From: UBA1563 sp037440065 | GTDB lineage: Bacteria > Bacteroidota > Ignavibacteria > Ignavibacteriales > Ignavibacteriaceae | DNA length: 64,000 nucleotides | Reading direction: 5' to 3' | Assembly: GCA_037440065.1 (NCBI GenBank) | Contig: JBBIUV010000015.1 | Span: 310,001-374,000 of the forward strand | Shown: positions 7,586 to 15,104 of the stretch, in pieces | How the letters are laid out: every line of letters begins with the position of its first letter | How positions within the stretch are numbered: position 1 is the first letter of the stretch | Notes under the pieces: generated by a model | Seen by the model: the letters and a program-made list of their open reading frames with translations, nothing else | Told to the model about the DNA's origin: nothing | Database searches by the model: none | Made by a program: the position numbers and the translations under genes

Positions 7586-8177
7586 AGACGAACAGCTTCA
7601 CCGTTTTTATCTTAAAAGAGATATCGAGAGAGAACGCGCCGATGTTTATGAAGTGATAGGTGAAGCAGCAAACGGAATAGATATGTTGAAAATGTGGAAA
7701 CAGTTTTCTCCCGATATTATTATTGCCGATTTGAAAATGCCCATTTTGACCGGCGGGGAAGCTATAAAAGAAATCCGCAGAAGCGACACGTGTGTAAAAA
7801 TAATTGTCCTTACCAGTCAAGAAGAGAAATTTCTGCTAGAGGCATTAAATCCTTTTGTTGATGCTTATCTCTTCAAATCGAAAGAAAAACCTGAAGATAT
7901 CCTCGAAAAACTAGATGAGGTTGCCGGATTAAGACAACATCAAACAAGAAAATATCTTACTTCATTGCTTTTGGAAGAAGATGGACACAGTTCGGATCTC
8001 TCCCGTGAGGTGATCGAAAGATTAAAAAAAGGAGCTTCAAATAAAGATATTGCTGCTGATTTGAGGATCTCGGCAAAGTATGTGGAAAAAATTCTAACAG
8101 AGCTTTTCAAAAAATACAGAGTCAAAAACCGGGTTGAACTGATAGCTAAAATCCTTGAAATGAAGGAATTTTTATAG
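7560..8177 (+). CDS. Response regulator, receiver plus LuxR-type HTH
   Basis: A 205-residue NarL/FixJ-type regulator. The receiver domain (1-120) has the acidic pair E9/D10, the phosphorylatable Asp57 in DIIIADLKMP, the switch Thr in IIVLTSQ (about 85) and the conserved Lys in LFKSKEKP. The C-terminal HTH (about 140-205) carries LKKGASNKDIAADLRIS and a recognition helix ending YRVKNRVELIAKILE. There is no cognate kinase beside it; the sensor kinases at 44965 and 60684 also lack adjacent regulators, so a distant pairing is possible. It closes the 5485-8177 cassette and may bind the repeats at 5331-5396. Confidence 0.92.
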   Translation: MKKKILIAEDEQLHRFYLKRDIERERADVYEVIGEAANGIDMLKMWKQFSPDIIIADLKMPILTGGEAIKEIRRSDTCVKIIVLTSQEEKFLLEALNPFVDAYLFKSKEKPEDILEKLDEVAGLRQHQTRKYLTSLLLEEDGHSSDLSREVIERLKKGASNKDIAADLRISAKYVEKILTELFKKYRVKNRVELIAKILEMKEFL

Positions 8178-8206
8178 GGAATGTCCCTTTGCTCTATCCC
8201 CTAATA
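8172..8206. promoter_or_regulatory. Palindromic GGGA/TCCC site after the regulator gene
   Basis: At the end of the response regulator gene the sequence ATAGGGAATGTCCCT is a partial palindrome, and CTATCCCCTAAT follows about 10 bp later. Both resemble half-sites of the 22-bp repeats at 5331-5396. They lie just upstream of the rimP promoter. The match is loose, so this is a suggestion only. Confidence 0.3.
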
Positions 8207-8219
8207 AAATTTTAATTCC

Positions 8220-8250
8220 TTGCTAATTCATAAAATAAGTGCTAACTTTG
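8220..8250 (+). promoter_or_regulatory. Bacteroidetes-type promoter for the rimP operon
   Basis: TTG at 8220-8222, a 20-bp spacer, then TAACTTTG at 8243-8250, an exact fit to the TAnnTTTG -7 element. Transcription would start near 8256, giving a leader of only about 35 bases that consists mostly of the hairpin at 8263-8288. Confidence 0.6.
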
Positions 8251-8262
8251 GCAAGTAATTTT

Positions 8263-8288
8263 TCGCCCGTATCGGGCGATTTTTGTTT
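8263..8288 (+). terminator. Strong intrinsic terminator directly before rimP
   Basis: TCGCCCG-TAT-CGGGCGA, a 7-bp perfect stem with a 3-base loop, is followed by TTTTTGTTT. It ends two bases before the rimP ATG at 8291. It may simply end the 7560 transcript; however it lies downstream of the predicted rimP promoter, so it would also form the 5' end of the rimP message. Confidence 0.8.
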
Positions 8289-8290
8289 GT

Positions 8291-8749
8291 ATGCAGTTAG
8301 TAGAAAAAAAAATAGTAAACATAACTAAAGAAATAATAGACCAAAACGGGCTGTTATTAATCGATTTTCTTTTCCGCGGGTTTAGTAATTCTACGGTAAT
8401 AGAAATTTATATAGACGGCGAAAAAGGTGTTTCGGTAGAAGACTGTGCTAAGATCAGCAGAGAAATTAACGAACAAATCGAAGCCGAAAATCTTATCGAA
8501 TCATCCTACCGCCTTGAAGTTTCTTCTCCCGGCGCAGATAGACCGTTAAAATTTCTTCAGCAATTTACTAAACACATAAACCGGAATTTTGATCTACAGC
8601 TTACAGACGAAGGGGAAACAAGTAAAAAAGTTACGGGCAAACTTCTAAGCATTGATGGCGAAAATCTCCTTTTCCTCGTCCAAAAAGAAGAAGTGATCGT
8701 TCCGTTTAATACAATTAAAAAAGCAAAAGTAATTATTAGTTTTTCATGA
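8291..8749 (+). CDS. rimP: Ribosome maturation factor RimP
   Basis: A 152-residue protein of usual RimP length, needed for 30S subunit maturation. Family marks are the N-terminal segment IDFLFRGFSNSTVIEIYIDG, VSVEDCAKISREINEQIEAENLI and the boundary motif YRLEVSSPGADRPLK (about residues 75-90), followed by the C-terminal SH3-like domain. It is first in the canonical rimP-nusA-infB operon, 15 bp before nusA. There is no normal Shine-Dalgarno: the terminator-type hairpin and its T-run occupy the place where one should be, so initiation may be leaderless-like or regulated. Confidence 0.95.
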   Translation: MQLVEKKIVNITKEIIDQNGLLLIDFLFRGFSNSTVIEIYIDGEKGVSVEDCAKISREINEQIEAENLIESSYRLEVSSPGADRPLKFLQQFTKHINRNFDLQLTDEGETSKKVTGKLLSIDGENLLFLVQKEEVIVPFNTIKKAKVIISFS

Positions 8750-8764
8750 CGGAGACAGCATAAA

Positions 8765-10009
8765 ATGAATTCAGTGATAGTTGAATCGTTCGCGCAAATG
8801 GTAAGAGAAAAGGGAATTGATAAAGATATTCTTATCGGTATCATTTCTGAAATTTTCGGACTTTTAGTAAAAAAGAAATATGGCGAAGAAGTTAATTATG
8901 ATATCGTTACCAATATGGATAGAGGTGATATCGAAATTTATTTAATACGCGAAGTGGTTGAAGTGGTTGAAGACCCGGTCCATCAAATCAGTTTGGAAGA
9001 AGTAAATCAACGCGGAAACGAAGATGAATTGGATATCGGCGAAGATTATGTTGAACGACTTAAACTTGAATCATTTGGAAGAAGATTAATTAATTTTGCT
9101 AAACAAAGTCTAAACCAGCGCATCCGTGAGTTGGAGAAAGATATTGTTTACAACGAATACAAAGAACTTCTTGGCGAGATTGTTATCGGAGATATTTATC
9201 AGTTAAGAAAAACCGACATTTTAGTTAATCATAATAAAAACGAATTATTAATGCCTCGTAACGAACAAATTCCTTTTGAACGTTACCGCAAAGGGGAAAC
9301 CGTTCGCGCAATTGTAAAAGAAGTAAAGAAAACCACAAGCGGTCCGCAGATAATTATTTCACGAGCGGATAATTTATTCCTCCGTAGATTATTTGAAATT
9401 GAGATTCCGGAAATCTATGACGGTATCATCGATATAAAAGGAATTGCCCGTGAACCCGGCGAACGTGCAAAAGTTTTTGTAGAATCACAAGACAAACGTA
9501 TTGACGCCGTTGGCGCTTGCGTTGGAATGAAAGGTGTTCGTATTCACGCAATTGTAAGAGAATTACATAATGAAAACATCGACGTGATAAATTATTCCGA
9601 AGATCCGGAAACACAGATCACCCGCGCATTGGCGCCCGGCAAACTTAAAAAAGTCGAGATCAATCAGCACGAGAACAGAGTAACCGTTTATGCAGATAGC
9701 GACCAGGCTTCATTGATCGTTGGAAGGAACGGAGTGAACATCCGTCTTGCGATGAAGTTAACCGGTTACCAAATCGATCTGATCCGTGAAGAGAAACCGC
9801 TTGAAGAATATGAAGATGATATCGAATTGATTGATCTTCGTGAAGAATTGAGCGAGGAAGTTTATCAAATATTGATTAACAACCGCTTCGATACGGCCGT
9901 TGAAGTACTTCAAGCCGGTGAAGAGAAGTTAAAAGATATTCCTGAGATCAGCGAAGAAAAAGCAAAAGAGATTATCGAGATCATTAAATCACAATTTGAA
10001 GAAGAGTAG
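8765..10009 (+). CDS. nusA: Transcription termination/antitermination factor NusA
   Basis: A 414-residue NusA that binds RNA polymerase and controls pausing, termination and antitermination. Order of domains: N-terminal polymerase-binding domain (1-125), S1 domain (about 130-200; EIVIGDIYQLRKTDILV region), two KH domains (about 225-345, with GACVGMKGVRIHAIVRELHN and the second GXXG in LIVGRNGVNIRLAMKL). A short C-terminal helix-hairpin-helix follows (AEEKLKDIPEISEEKAKEII-like). It is shorter than the E. coli form and lacks the full pair of acidic C-terminal repeats, as in many phyla. In enterobacteria NusA represses its own operon through leader termination, which is of interest given the hairpin before rimP. 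Confidence 0.96.
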   Translation: MNSVIVESFAQMVREKGIDKDILIGIISEIFGLLVKKKYGEEVNYDIVTNMDRGDIEIYLIREVVEVVEDPVHQISLEEVNQRGNEDELDIGEDYVERLKLESFGRRLINFAKQSLNQRIRELEKDIVYNEYKELLGEIVIGDIYQLRKTDILVNHNKNELLMPRNEQIPFERYRKGETVRAIVKEVKKTTSGPQIIISRADNLFLRRLFEIEIPEIYDGIIDIKGIAREPGERAKVFVESQDKRIDAVGACVGMKGVRIHAIVRELHNENIDVINYSEDPETQITRALAPGKLKKVEINQHENRVTVYADSDQASLIVGRNGVNIRLAMKLTGYQIDLIREEKPLEEYEDDIELIDLREELSEEVYQILINNRFDTAVEVLQAGEEKLKDIPEISEEKAKEIIEIIKSQFEEE

Positions 10010-10031
10010 ATAAAGACAGGTTATTCGTTCC

Positions 10032-12674
10032 ATGGAAGATGATAAAAGTAAAAAAATTCGGATCTACAAGTTAGCTGCGGAATACAATCTCGCTGCTGAT
10101 TCTATTGTTGAATTCTTAAAGAAAAAAGGATATGCTGTAAAAACGCACATGACGCTCGTTACCGACGAGATGATGGCGGATATCCAGAATCACTTTAAAA
10201 AAGATTTAGAAAAAGCCGAAAAGCATCATAAAAAACTTGCTGAATTTTCTAAAAAGATGAGCGATAAGTCTCACAAAGAAAAAGAAGTAAAGATTGAAGA
10301 AGAACCTGCTCCGAAACATCCTGAAGAAATTCATCATCCGGAACCGGAAAAAGCACCGCAACCAGTTGTAGAAGAAAAACATGTTGAAGTTGAAATTTCT
10401 GAAAAATCGAAAGAAGTAAAAGAGCCTTCCGAAGAAGTTGCCCACGAACCGGTAGTTCATGAAACCGCTGTAAAAACTCCTGAAGTAGAAAAAACTTCAA
10501 AAGAAAAAGTTACCGCTCCAGCGGTTGTTGCGGATTCGCAAGCTGCTGCTGAAGAACCGGCTAAAAGAAGAGGGTTAACGGTTCTTGGTAAAATGGATTT
10601 AAGAACTGGGAAAGAAATTACTCCCGCTGAAGATGAAGCTCAGAAAAAAGAAGCCGAGCAAACCACAATTAAGAAAAAGAAAAAGAAACCGAAACCGAAG
10701 AAAAAGGGCGAAGCAGCTCCTGAAGAAAACATCGTTGCGAAGAAAGTTAAAAAAGTCAAAAAGTTCGAGATTGATGATAAAGAAGTGAAGGACACCATCC
10801 GCAAAACTTTGTTGAGTATGGATGATGTTACGTTGTCAGGAAGAGCGTTAAGCAGAAAGAAAAAGAAAAGAGAACGCGAAGAATTAGAAATTAAAAAACA
10901 AGAATCTATAGCGTTAGATAAAAATAAAATTAAAGTTACTGAATTTATTGCCGTGAGTGAGCTTGCCAACTTGATGGGTGTTCCGGTTGGTGATGTTATT
11001 TCCAAATGCATTTCTCTCGGATTGATGGTTTCCATCAACCAGCGTTTAGATATTGACAACATTACCCTCGTTGCAGATGAGTTCGGTTTTGAAGTTGAAA
11101 TTGCTAAAGAATTTACTTCTGAAATTTTAGAAGATACTCCTGACAAAGAAGAAACTCTGCTTTTCCGTCCTCCGGTGGTTACAATCATGGGACACGTTGA
11201 TCACGGTAAAACATCATTACTTGATTACATCAGAAGCGCGAACGTTGTTGCCGGTGAATCGGGTGGAATTACTCAACATATCGGTGCATACAAAGTTGAT
11301 GTCGGTTCCGGAAAAACAATTTCATTTCTTGATACACCGGGACACGAAGCTTTTACCGCAATGCGTGCACGCGGTGCGCAAATTACAGATATAGTTGTGC
11401 TTGTAGTTTCTGCCGATGATGCCGTAATGCCTCAAACAATTGAAGCGATAAATCACGCGCAAGCCGCAAATGTTTCAATGATCATTGCTATTAATAAGAT
11501 TGATAAACCCGGCGCGAACCCTGAAAGAATTAAACAGCAATTAGCCGATAGAAAAATTTTGGTTGAAGACTGGGGCGGCAAATATCAATGCGTTGAACTT
11601 TCAGCTAAAACCGGAAAGAATGTTGATGTACTGCTGGAAAAAATTCTCCTCGAATCTGAAATGCTTGATTTGAAGGCTAATCCGAATCGTGTTGCGCGTG
11701 GTGTGATTATTGAATCCGAGCTTGATAAAGGACGTGGAATTACCGCAACGGTATTGGTTCAAAAAGGAACGCTAAAAATTGGAGATCCATTTGTTGCCGG
11801 TATTCATCATGGCCGCGTAAGAGCGATGTTTGATGAACGGAACAGAAAAGTTAGTGAAGCAACTCCTTCAACTCCGGTGCTTGTACTTGGATTAGAAGGC
11901 GCTCCACAAGCTGGCGATCTTTTTATTGTAGTTGAAAGTGAACGTGCTGCAAGAGAAATCGCAATTAAACGGCAACAGTTAAAACGCGAGCAGGATCAGA
12001 AACAAGTACATCACTTAACACTTGATGAAATCTCTCATCAAATAAGCATCGGTGGTGTAAAAGACCTTCCGATAATTGTTAAAGGCGACGTTGACGGTTC
12101 TGTTGAGGCGTTAGCCGATTCTTTGATGAAACTTTCCCGTGAAGAAGTTCTTGTAAAAGTTATTCACCGCGGTGTTGGAGCGATTTCCGAAGGAGATGTT
12201 CTTCTTGCGGCTGCTTCAAACGCAATCATTATTGGTTTCCATGTTCGTCCAAATTTGAACGCAAGAAAATTGGCGGAAAGTCAAAAAGTTGATATCCGTT
12301 TGTACAGCATTATTTACGATGCGATCAATGAAGTTAAACTTGCACTTGAAGGTCTCCTTGCACCGGTAATTTCTGAAGAAGTTACCGCTACTGTTGAAAT
12401 TCGTGAAGTATTCAAGATTTCAAAAGTTGGAACAGTTGCCGGATGCCGCGTGCAGGAAGGTAAAATTCAGCGAAATAATAAGATCAGACTTATTAGAGAC
12501 GGAATTGTAATTTTTGAAGGCGATATTCTTACCTTGAAACGCTTTAAAGATGATGTTCGAGATGTCGACGCCGGTTTTGAGTGCGGTATCAGTCTTGCAA
12601 ATTATAATGATCTGAAGGCAGGCGATATTATTGAAGCCTACAAAATGATCGAAACAAAGAAGAAATTTGTTTAA
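10032..12674 (+). CDS. infB: Translation initiation factor IF-2
   Basis: An 880-residue IF-2 that brings fMet-tRNA to the 30S subunit and promotes subunit joining. Residues 1-55 form the IF2-N domain. Residues 60-290 are a low-complexity linker rich in Glu, Lys, Pro and Val with Lys runs. The GTPase domain starts near 380 with the P-loop GHVDHGKT (387-394), DTPGHEAF (G3) and NKID (G4). Domains II, III and the fMet-tRNA-binding domain IV fill the C-terminal 330 residues. It lies 22 bp after nusA. The many open frames opposite the linker are composition artefacts. Confidence 0.97.
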   Translation: MEDDKSKKIRIYKLAAEYNLAADSIVEFLKKKGYAVKTHMTLVTDEMMADIQNHFKKDLEKAEKHHKKLAEFSKKMSDKSHKEKEVKIEEEPAPKHPEEIHHPEPEKAPQPVVEEKHVEVEISEKSKEVKEPSEEVAHEPVVHETAVKTPEVEKTSKEKVTAPAVVADSQAAAEEPAKRRGLTVLGKMDLRTGKEITPAEDEAQKKEAEQTTIKKKKKKPKPKKKGEAAPEENIVAKKVKKVKKFEIDDKEVKDTIRKTLLSMDDVTLSGRALSRKKKKREREELEIKKQESIALDKNKIKVTEFIAVSELANLMGVPVGDVISKCISLGLMVSINQRLDIDNITLVADEFGFEVEIAKEFTSEILEDTPDKEETLLFRPPVVTIMGHVDHGKTSLLDYIRSANVVAGESGGITQHIGAYKVDVGSGKTISFLDTPGHEAFTAMRARGAQITDIVVLVVSADDAVMPQTIEAINHAQAANVSMIIAINKIDKPGANPERIKQQLADRKILVEDWGGKYQCVELSAKTGKNVDVLLEKILLESEMLDLKANPNRVARGVIIESELDKGRGITATVLVQKGTLKIGDPFVAGIHHGRVRAMFDERNRKVSEATPSTPVLVLGLEGAPQAGDLFIVVESERAAREIAIKRQQLKREQDQKQVHHLTLDEISHQISIGGVKDLPIIVKGDVDGSVEALADSLMKLSREEVLVKVIHRGVGAISEGDVLLAAASNAIIIGFHVRPNLNARKLAESQKVDIRLYSIIYDAINEVKLALEGLLAPVISEEVTATVEIREVFKISKVGTVAGCRVQEGKIQRNNKIRLIRDGIVIFEGDILTLKRFKDDVRDVDAGFECGISLANYNDLKAGDIIEAYKMIETKKKFV

Positions 12675-12703
12675 ACCGTAATAGGTTTTTAGGTTGAGTT
12701 TAT

Positions 12704-13060
12704 ATGTCATTTAGATTAGAAAAAATGTCCAAACTGATTAAAGAAGAAATTAGTCTTATCTTCCTGCAAAAAATTCGGGATTCATCAATAGGATTAGTAA
12801 CCGTAACCAAAGTTGATGTTTCTCCCGATTTGAAAAACGCGAAGATACATCTTTCTATTTTTCCTAACGACAAGCGGGAAAGTTCATTAACTAAAGTTAA
12901 AGAAATGCACGGATTTTTTAGAACCGAACTAGCTGCCCGGATGACTACCCGCTACGTTCCGGAATTGAGATTTTTTCTTGATGACTCCGCTGACTATGTA
13001 GAACATATTGATACGTTACTTAAGAAAATCCACGAAGATGATAAACCAACAGACGAGTGA
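12704..13060 (+). CDS. rbfA: 30S ribosome-binding factor RbfA
   Basis: A 118-residue KH-type II protein that binds the 30S subunit near the decoding-site helix during late maturation. Typical segments are RLEKMSKLIKEEISLIF at the N-terminus, VTVTKVDVSPDLKNAKIHLSIF and the C-terminal PELRFFLDDSADYVEHIDTLL. It starts 29 bp after infB and its end overlaps the predicted truB start by 23 bp, so translation is probably coupled. Confidence 0.95.
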   Translation: MSFRLEKMSKLIKEEISLIFLQKIRDSSIGLVTVTKVDVSPDLKNAKIHLSIFPNDKRESSLTKVKEMHGFFRTELAARMTTRYVPELRFFLDDSADYVEHIDTLLKKIHEDDKPTDE

Positions 13061-13763
13061 TTTCTTCAATACAGATTTTGTTACCGGGGAAACTCTTTTA
13101 ATTGATAAACCGTTGCACTGGTCTTCCTTTAAAGTTGTTCACAAGCTGAGACAAATTATTGGTGTAAAAAAAATCGGGCATGCCGGTACGCTTGATCCTT
13201 TAGCTAGCGGACTGCTTATCATTTGTACCGGAAAGAAAACTAAACAAATTTCTACGTTTCAAGATTTGCAAAAAACTTACACCGGAACCATCACACTCGG
13301 CGGGATTACTGCCTCGATGGATTCCGAAATGGAAGTAACAGATCACAAACCGTTCGAACAAATCACCGAAGAAGAAATTTATTCGGCAAAAAAACATTTT
13401 GAAGGAGAAATTGAACAAACTCCTCCAATGTACTCGGCGGTAAATTTCGGCGGTAAAAAATTGTATGAACTGGCTCGAAAGGGAAAAACCGTTGTACGGA
13501 GTTCAAGAACGGTTTCTATTCACAAATTTTTAATTTCCAAAATTGATCTGCCGAGAATTGATTTTGAGATCACGTGTTCTAAGGGGACATACATTAGAGT
13601 TTTGGCGCACGATCTTGGAGAGAAACTTGGTTGCGGCGCTTATCTTTCTAGTTTAAGAAGAACTGCGATAGGTGATTTTTCGGTAATAGATGCCTTAACT
13701 GTTGAGGAATTTTCAACAAAATATGGTCAAAAAGCTCATCATTTGGCGGAAAGTGAAGCGTGA
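13038..13763 (+). CDS. truB: tRNA pseudouridine-55 synthase TruB
   Basis: A 241-residue enzyme that makes pseudouridine at position 55 in the T-loop of tRNAs. The catalytic motif is IGHAGTLDPLASGLL with Asp53 as nucleophile; GTYIRVLAHDLG near residue 190 is the second family signature. I chose ATG 13038 because the frame upstream offers only a TTG at 13008. The family's conserved segment (LLIDKPLHWSSFKVV) begins about 20 residues after the ATG. It overlaps rbfA by 23 bp. Confidence 0.94.
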   Translation: MINQQTSDFFNTDFVTGETLLIDKPLHWSSFKVVHKLRQIIGVKKIGHAGTLDPLASGLLIICTGKKTKQISTFQDLQKTYTGTITLGGITASMDSEMEVTDHKPFEQITEEEIYSAKKHFEGEIEQTPPMYSAVNFGGKKLYELARKGKTVVRSSRTVSIHKFLISKIDLPRIDFEITCSKGTYIRVLAHDLGEKLGCGAYLSSLRRTAIGDFSVIDALTVEEFSTKYGQKAHHLAESEA

Positions 13764-13828
13764 TGCTTATTTCCTTTTCACTTCAAAATAAAGTATATTT
13801 GCACTATACTGAAAGCTAAAGAAGATGC

Positions 13829-14758
13829 ATGAGAGTTTACAACGATCTATTTCTGATAGAAAAAAACGACAATACGATTATTACGATTGGAACCTTTGAC
13901 GGAGTTCACTTAGGTCATCAAAAGATTTTTAATGTTCTTATAAATAAATCAAAAAACAACGGATGCAGAAGTTTCGTTATTACGTTTGAACCGCATCCTA
14001 GGTTAGTCATTCAGCCCAATTCTGACTTAAAATTGCTAACGACTTTTGAAGAAAAAGTCGAAATTTTGAGAAACATGGGAATTGATAACCTGCTGGTAAT
14101 TCCTTTTACAAAAGAGTTTTCAGAGCTAACATCGGAAGCGTTTTTCAGAAAATATATTCTCGATGGTACCGGAATTAAGAAAATGGTGATCGGTTACGAC
14201 CACCGTTTTGGTAAGGGAAGAGACGGTGATGAACAGAAAATCCGTGAGTTAGGCGCTGCAAATAGCTTTGATATTCAAAAGACCGATGCAGTTACGGTAA
14301 ATGAAACCGTTGTAAGCAGCTCTAAAATTAGAAACGCCCTTTTTGAAGGTGAAGTTAAAGCAGCTGCTCAAATGCTTGGTCGGAACTATTCATTTGCAGG
14401 AAAAGTTGTTGTAGGAGATAAACGGGGAAGAGAACTCGGGTTTCCAACTGCTAATATTCAGCTTGAAAATGAGAGTAAACTGATTCCTAAAAACGGAGTT
14501 TACGCTGTTAAAGTTTTTTTAGAAGAAAGAATTTTTAACGGAGTAATGAACATCGGATTGCGACCGACTTTTAAGGAAACAAAAGTTGTTTTAAGCGAGG
14601 TGCATATTCTTAATTTTAATGAAGATATTTACGGAAAGCATATTCACATTGAATTTATTGAGCGGATACGCGATGAAAAAAAATTCGGTTCTAAAGAAGA
14701 ACTGATAAAACAGATTGAAATTGATAAACAAAAAACAAATTTACTTTTAACAAAATAA
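13829..14758 (+). CDS. ribF: Bifunctional riboflavin kinase / FAD synthetase
   Basis: A 309-residue RibF of normal length. The N-terminal FAD synthetase half has the nucleotidyltransferase motif GTFDGVHLGHQKI (residues 21-33), with VIGYDHRFGKGRDG further on. The C-terminal flavokinase half starts near 185 with GDKRGRELGFPTANI and ends with the helix RDEKKFGSKEELIKQIEID. It turns riboflavin into FMN and FAD. The 65-bp gap before it contains TATATTTG at 13794-13801, a possible internal promoter with a poor -33 element. Confidence 0.95.
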   Translation: MRVYNDLFLIEKNDNTIITIGTFDGVHLGHQKIFNVLINKSKNNGCRSFVITFEPHPRLVIQPNSDLKLLTTFEEKVEILRNMGIDNLLVIPFTKEFSELTSEAFFRKYILDGTGIKKMVIGYDHRFGKGRDGDEQKIRELGAANSFDIQKTDAVTVNETVVSSSKIRNALFEGEVKAAAQMLGRNYSFAGKVVVGDKRGRELGFPTANIQLENESKLIPKNGVYAVKVFLEERIFNGVMNIGLRPTFKETKVVLSEVHILNFNEDIYGKHIHIEFIERIRDEKKFGSKEELIKQIEIDKQKTNLLLTK

Positions 14759-14831
14759 TTAATTCCGGACTGCTTGAAGTCAACAAGCTGCTGCTGGAAT
14801 TATATCGTAACAAAACAAATAGGAGAAAAAA

Positions 14832-15095
14832 ATGACAAAAGAAGAAAAATTGGAGATCGTGACCAAATACGGAAAAAATGAAAAAGATTCCGGTACATCA
14901 GAAGTGCAGATTGCGCTGTTAACAAAGAGGATCAACGATCTCACCGAGCATTTTAACAAACATGCAAAAGATCACCACTCTCGCAGAGGGTTATTAATGA
15001 TGGTTGGTAAACGGAGACGCTTACTTGATTATCTTATTAAGAAAGACATCGATAGATATAGAGCCATTATTAAAGAATTGAATATTAGAAAGTAG
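14832..15095 (+). CDS. rpsO: 30S ribosomal protein S15
   Basis: An 87-residue uS15 that binds 16S rRNA in the central domain. The segments DSGTSEVQIALLTKRINDLTEH and DHHSRRGLLMMVGKRRRLLDYL are the family's conserved core. AGGAG eight bases before the ATG gives a strong ribosome site. It is followed after 9 bp by pnp, the usual rpsO-pnp pair. Confidence 0.97.
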   Translation: MTKEEKLEIVTKYGKNEKDSGTSEVQIALLTKRINDLTEHFNKHAKDHHSRRGLLMMVGKRRRLLDYLIKKDIDRYRAIIKELNIRK

Positions 15096-15104
15096 GATCA
15101 TTTT

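Noticed and set aside
10206..10500. Long open frames on the minus strand opposite the IF-2 linker
   Set aside because: They consist of Phe/Leu-rich low-complexity sequence mirroring the Lys/Glu-rich linker of infB; no ribosome site.
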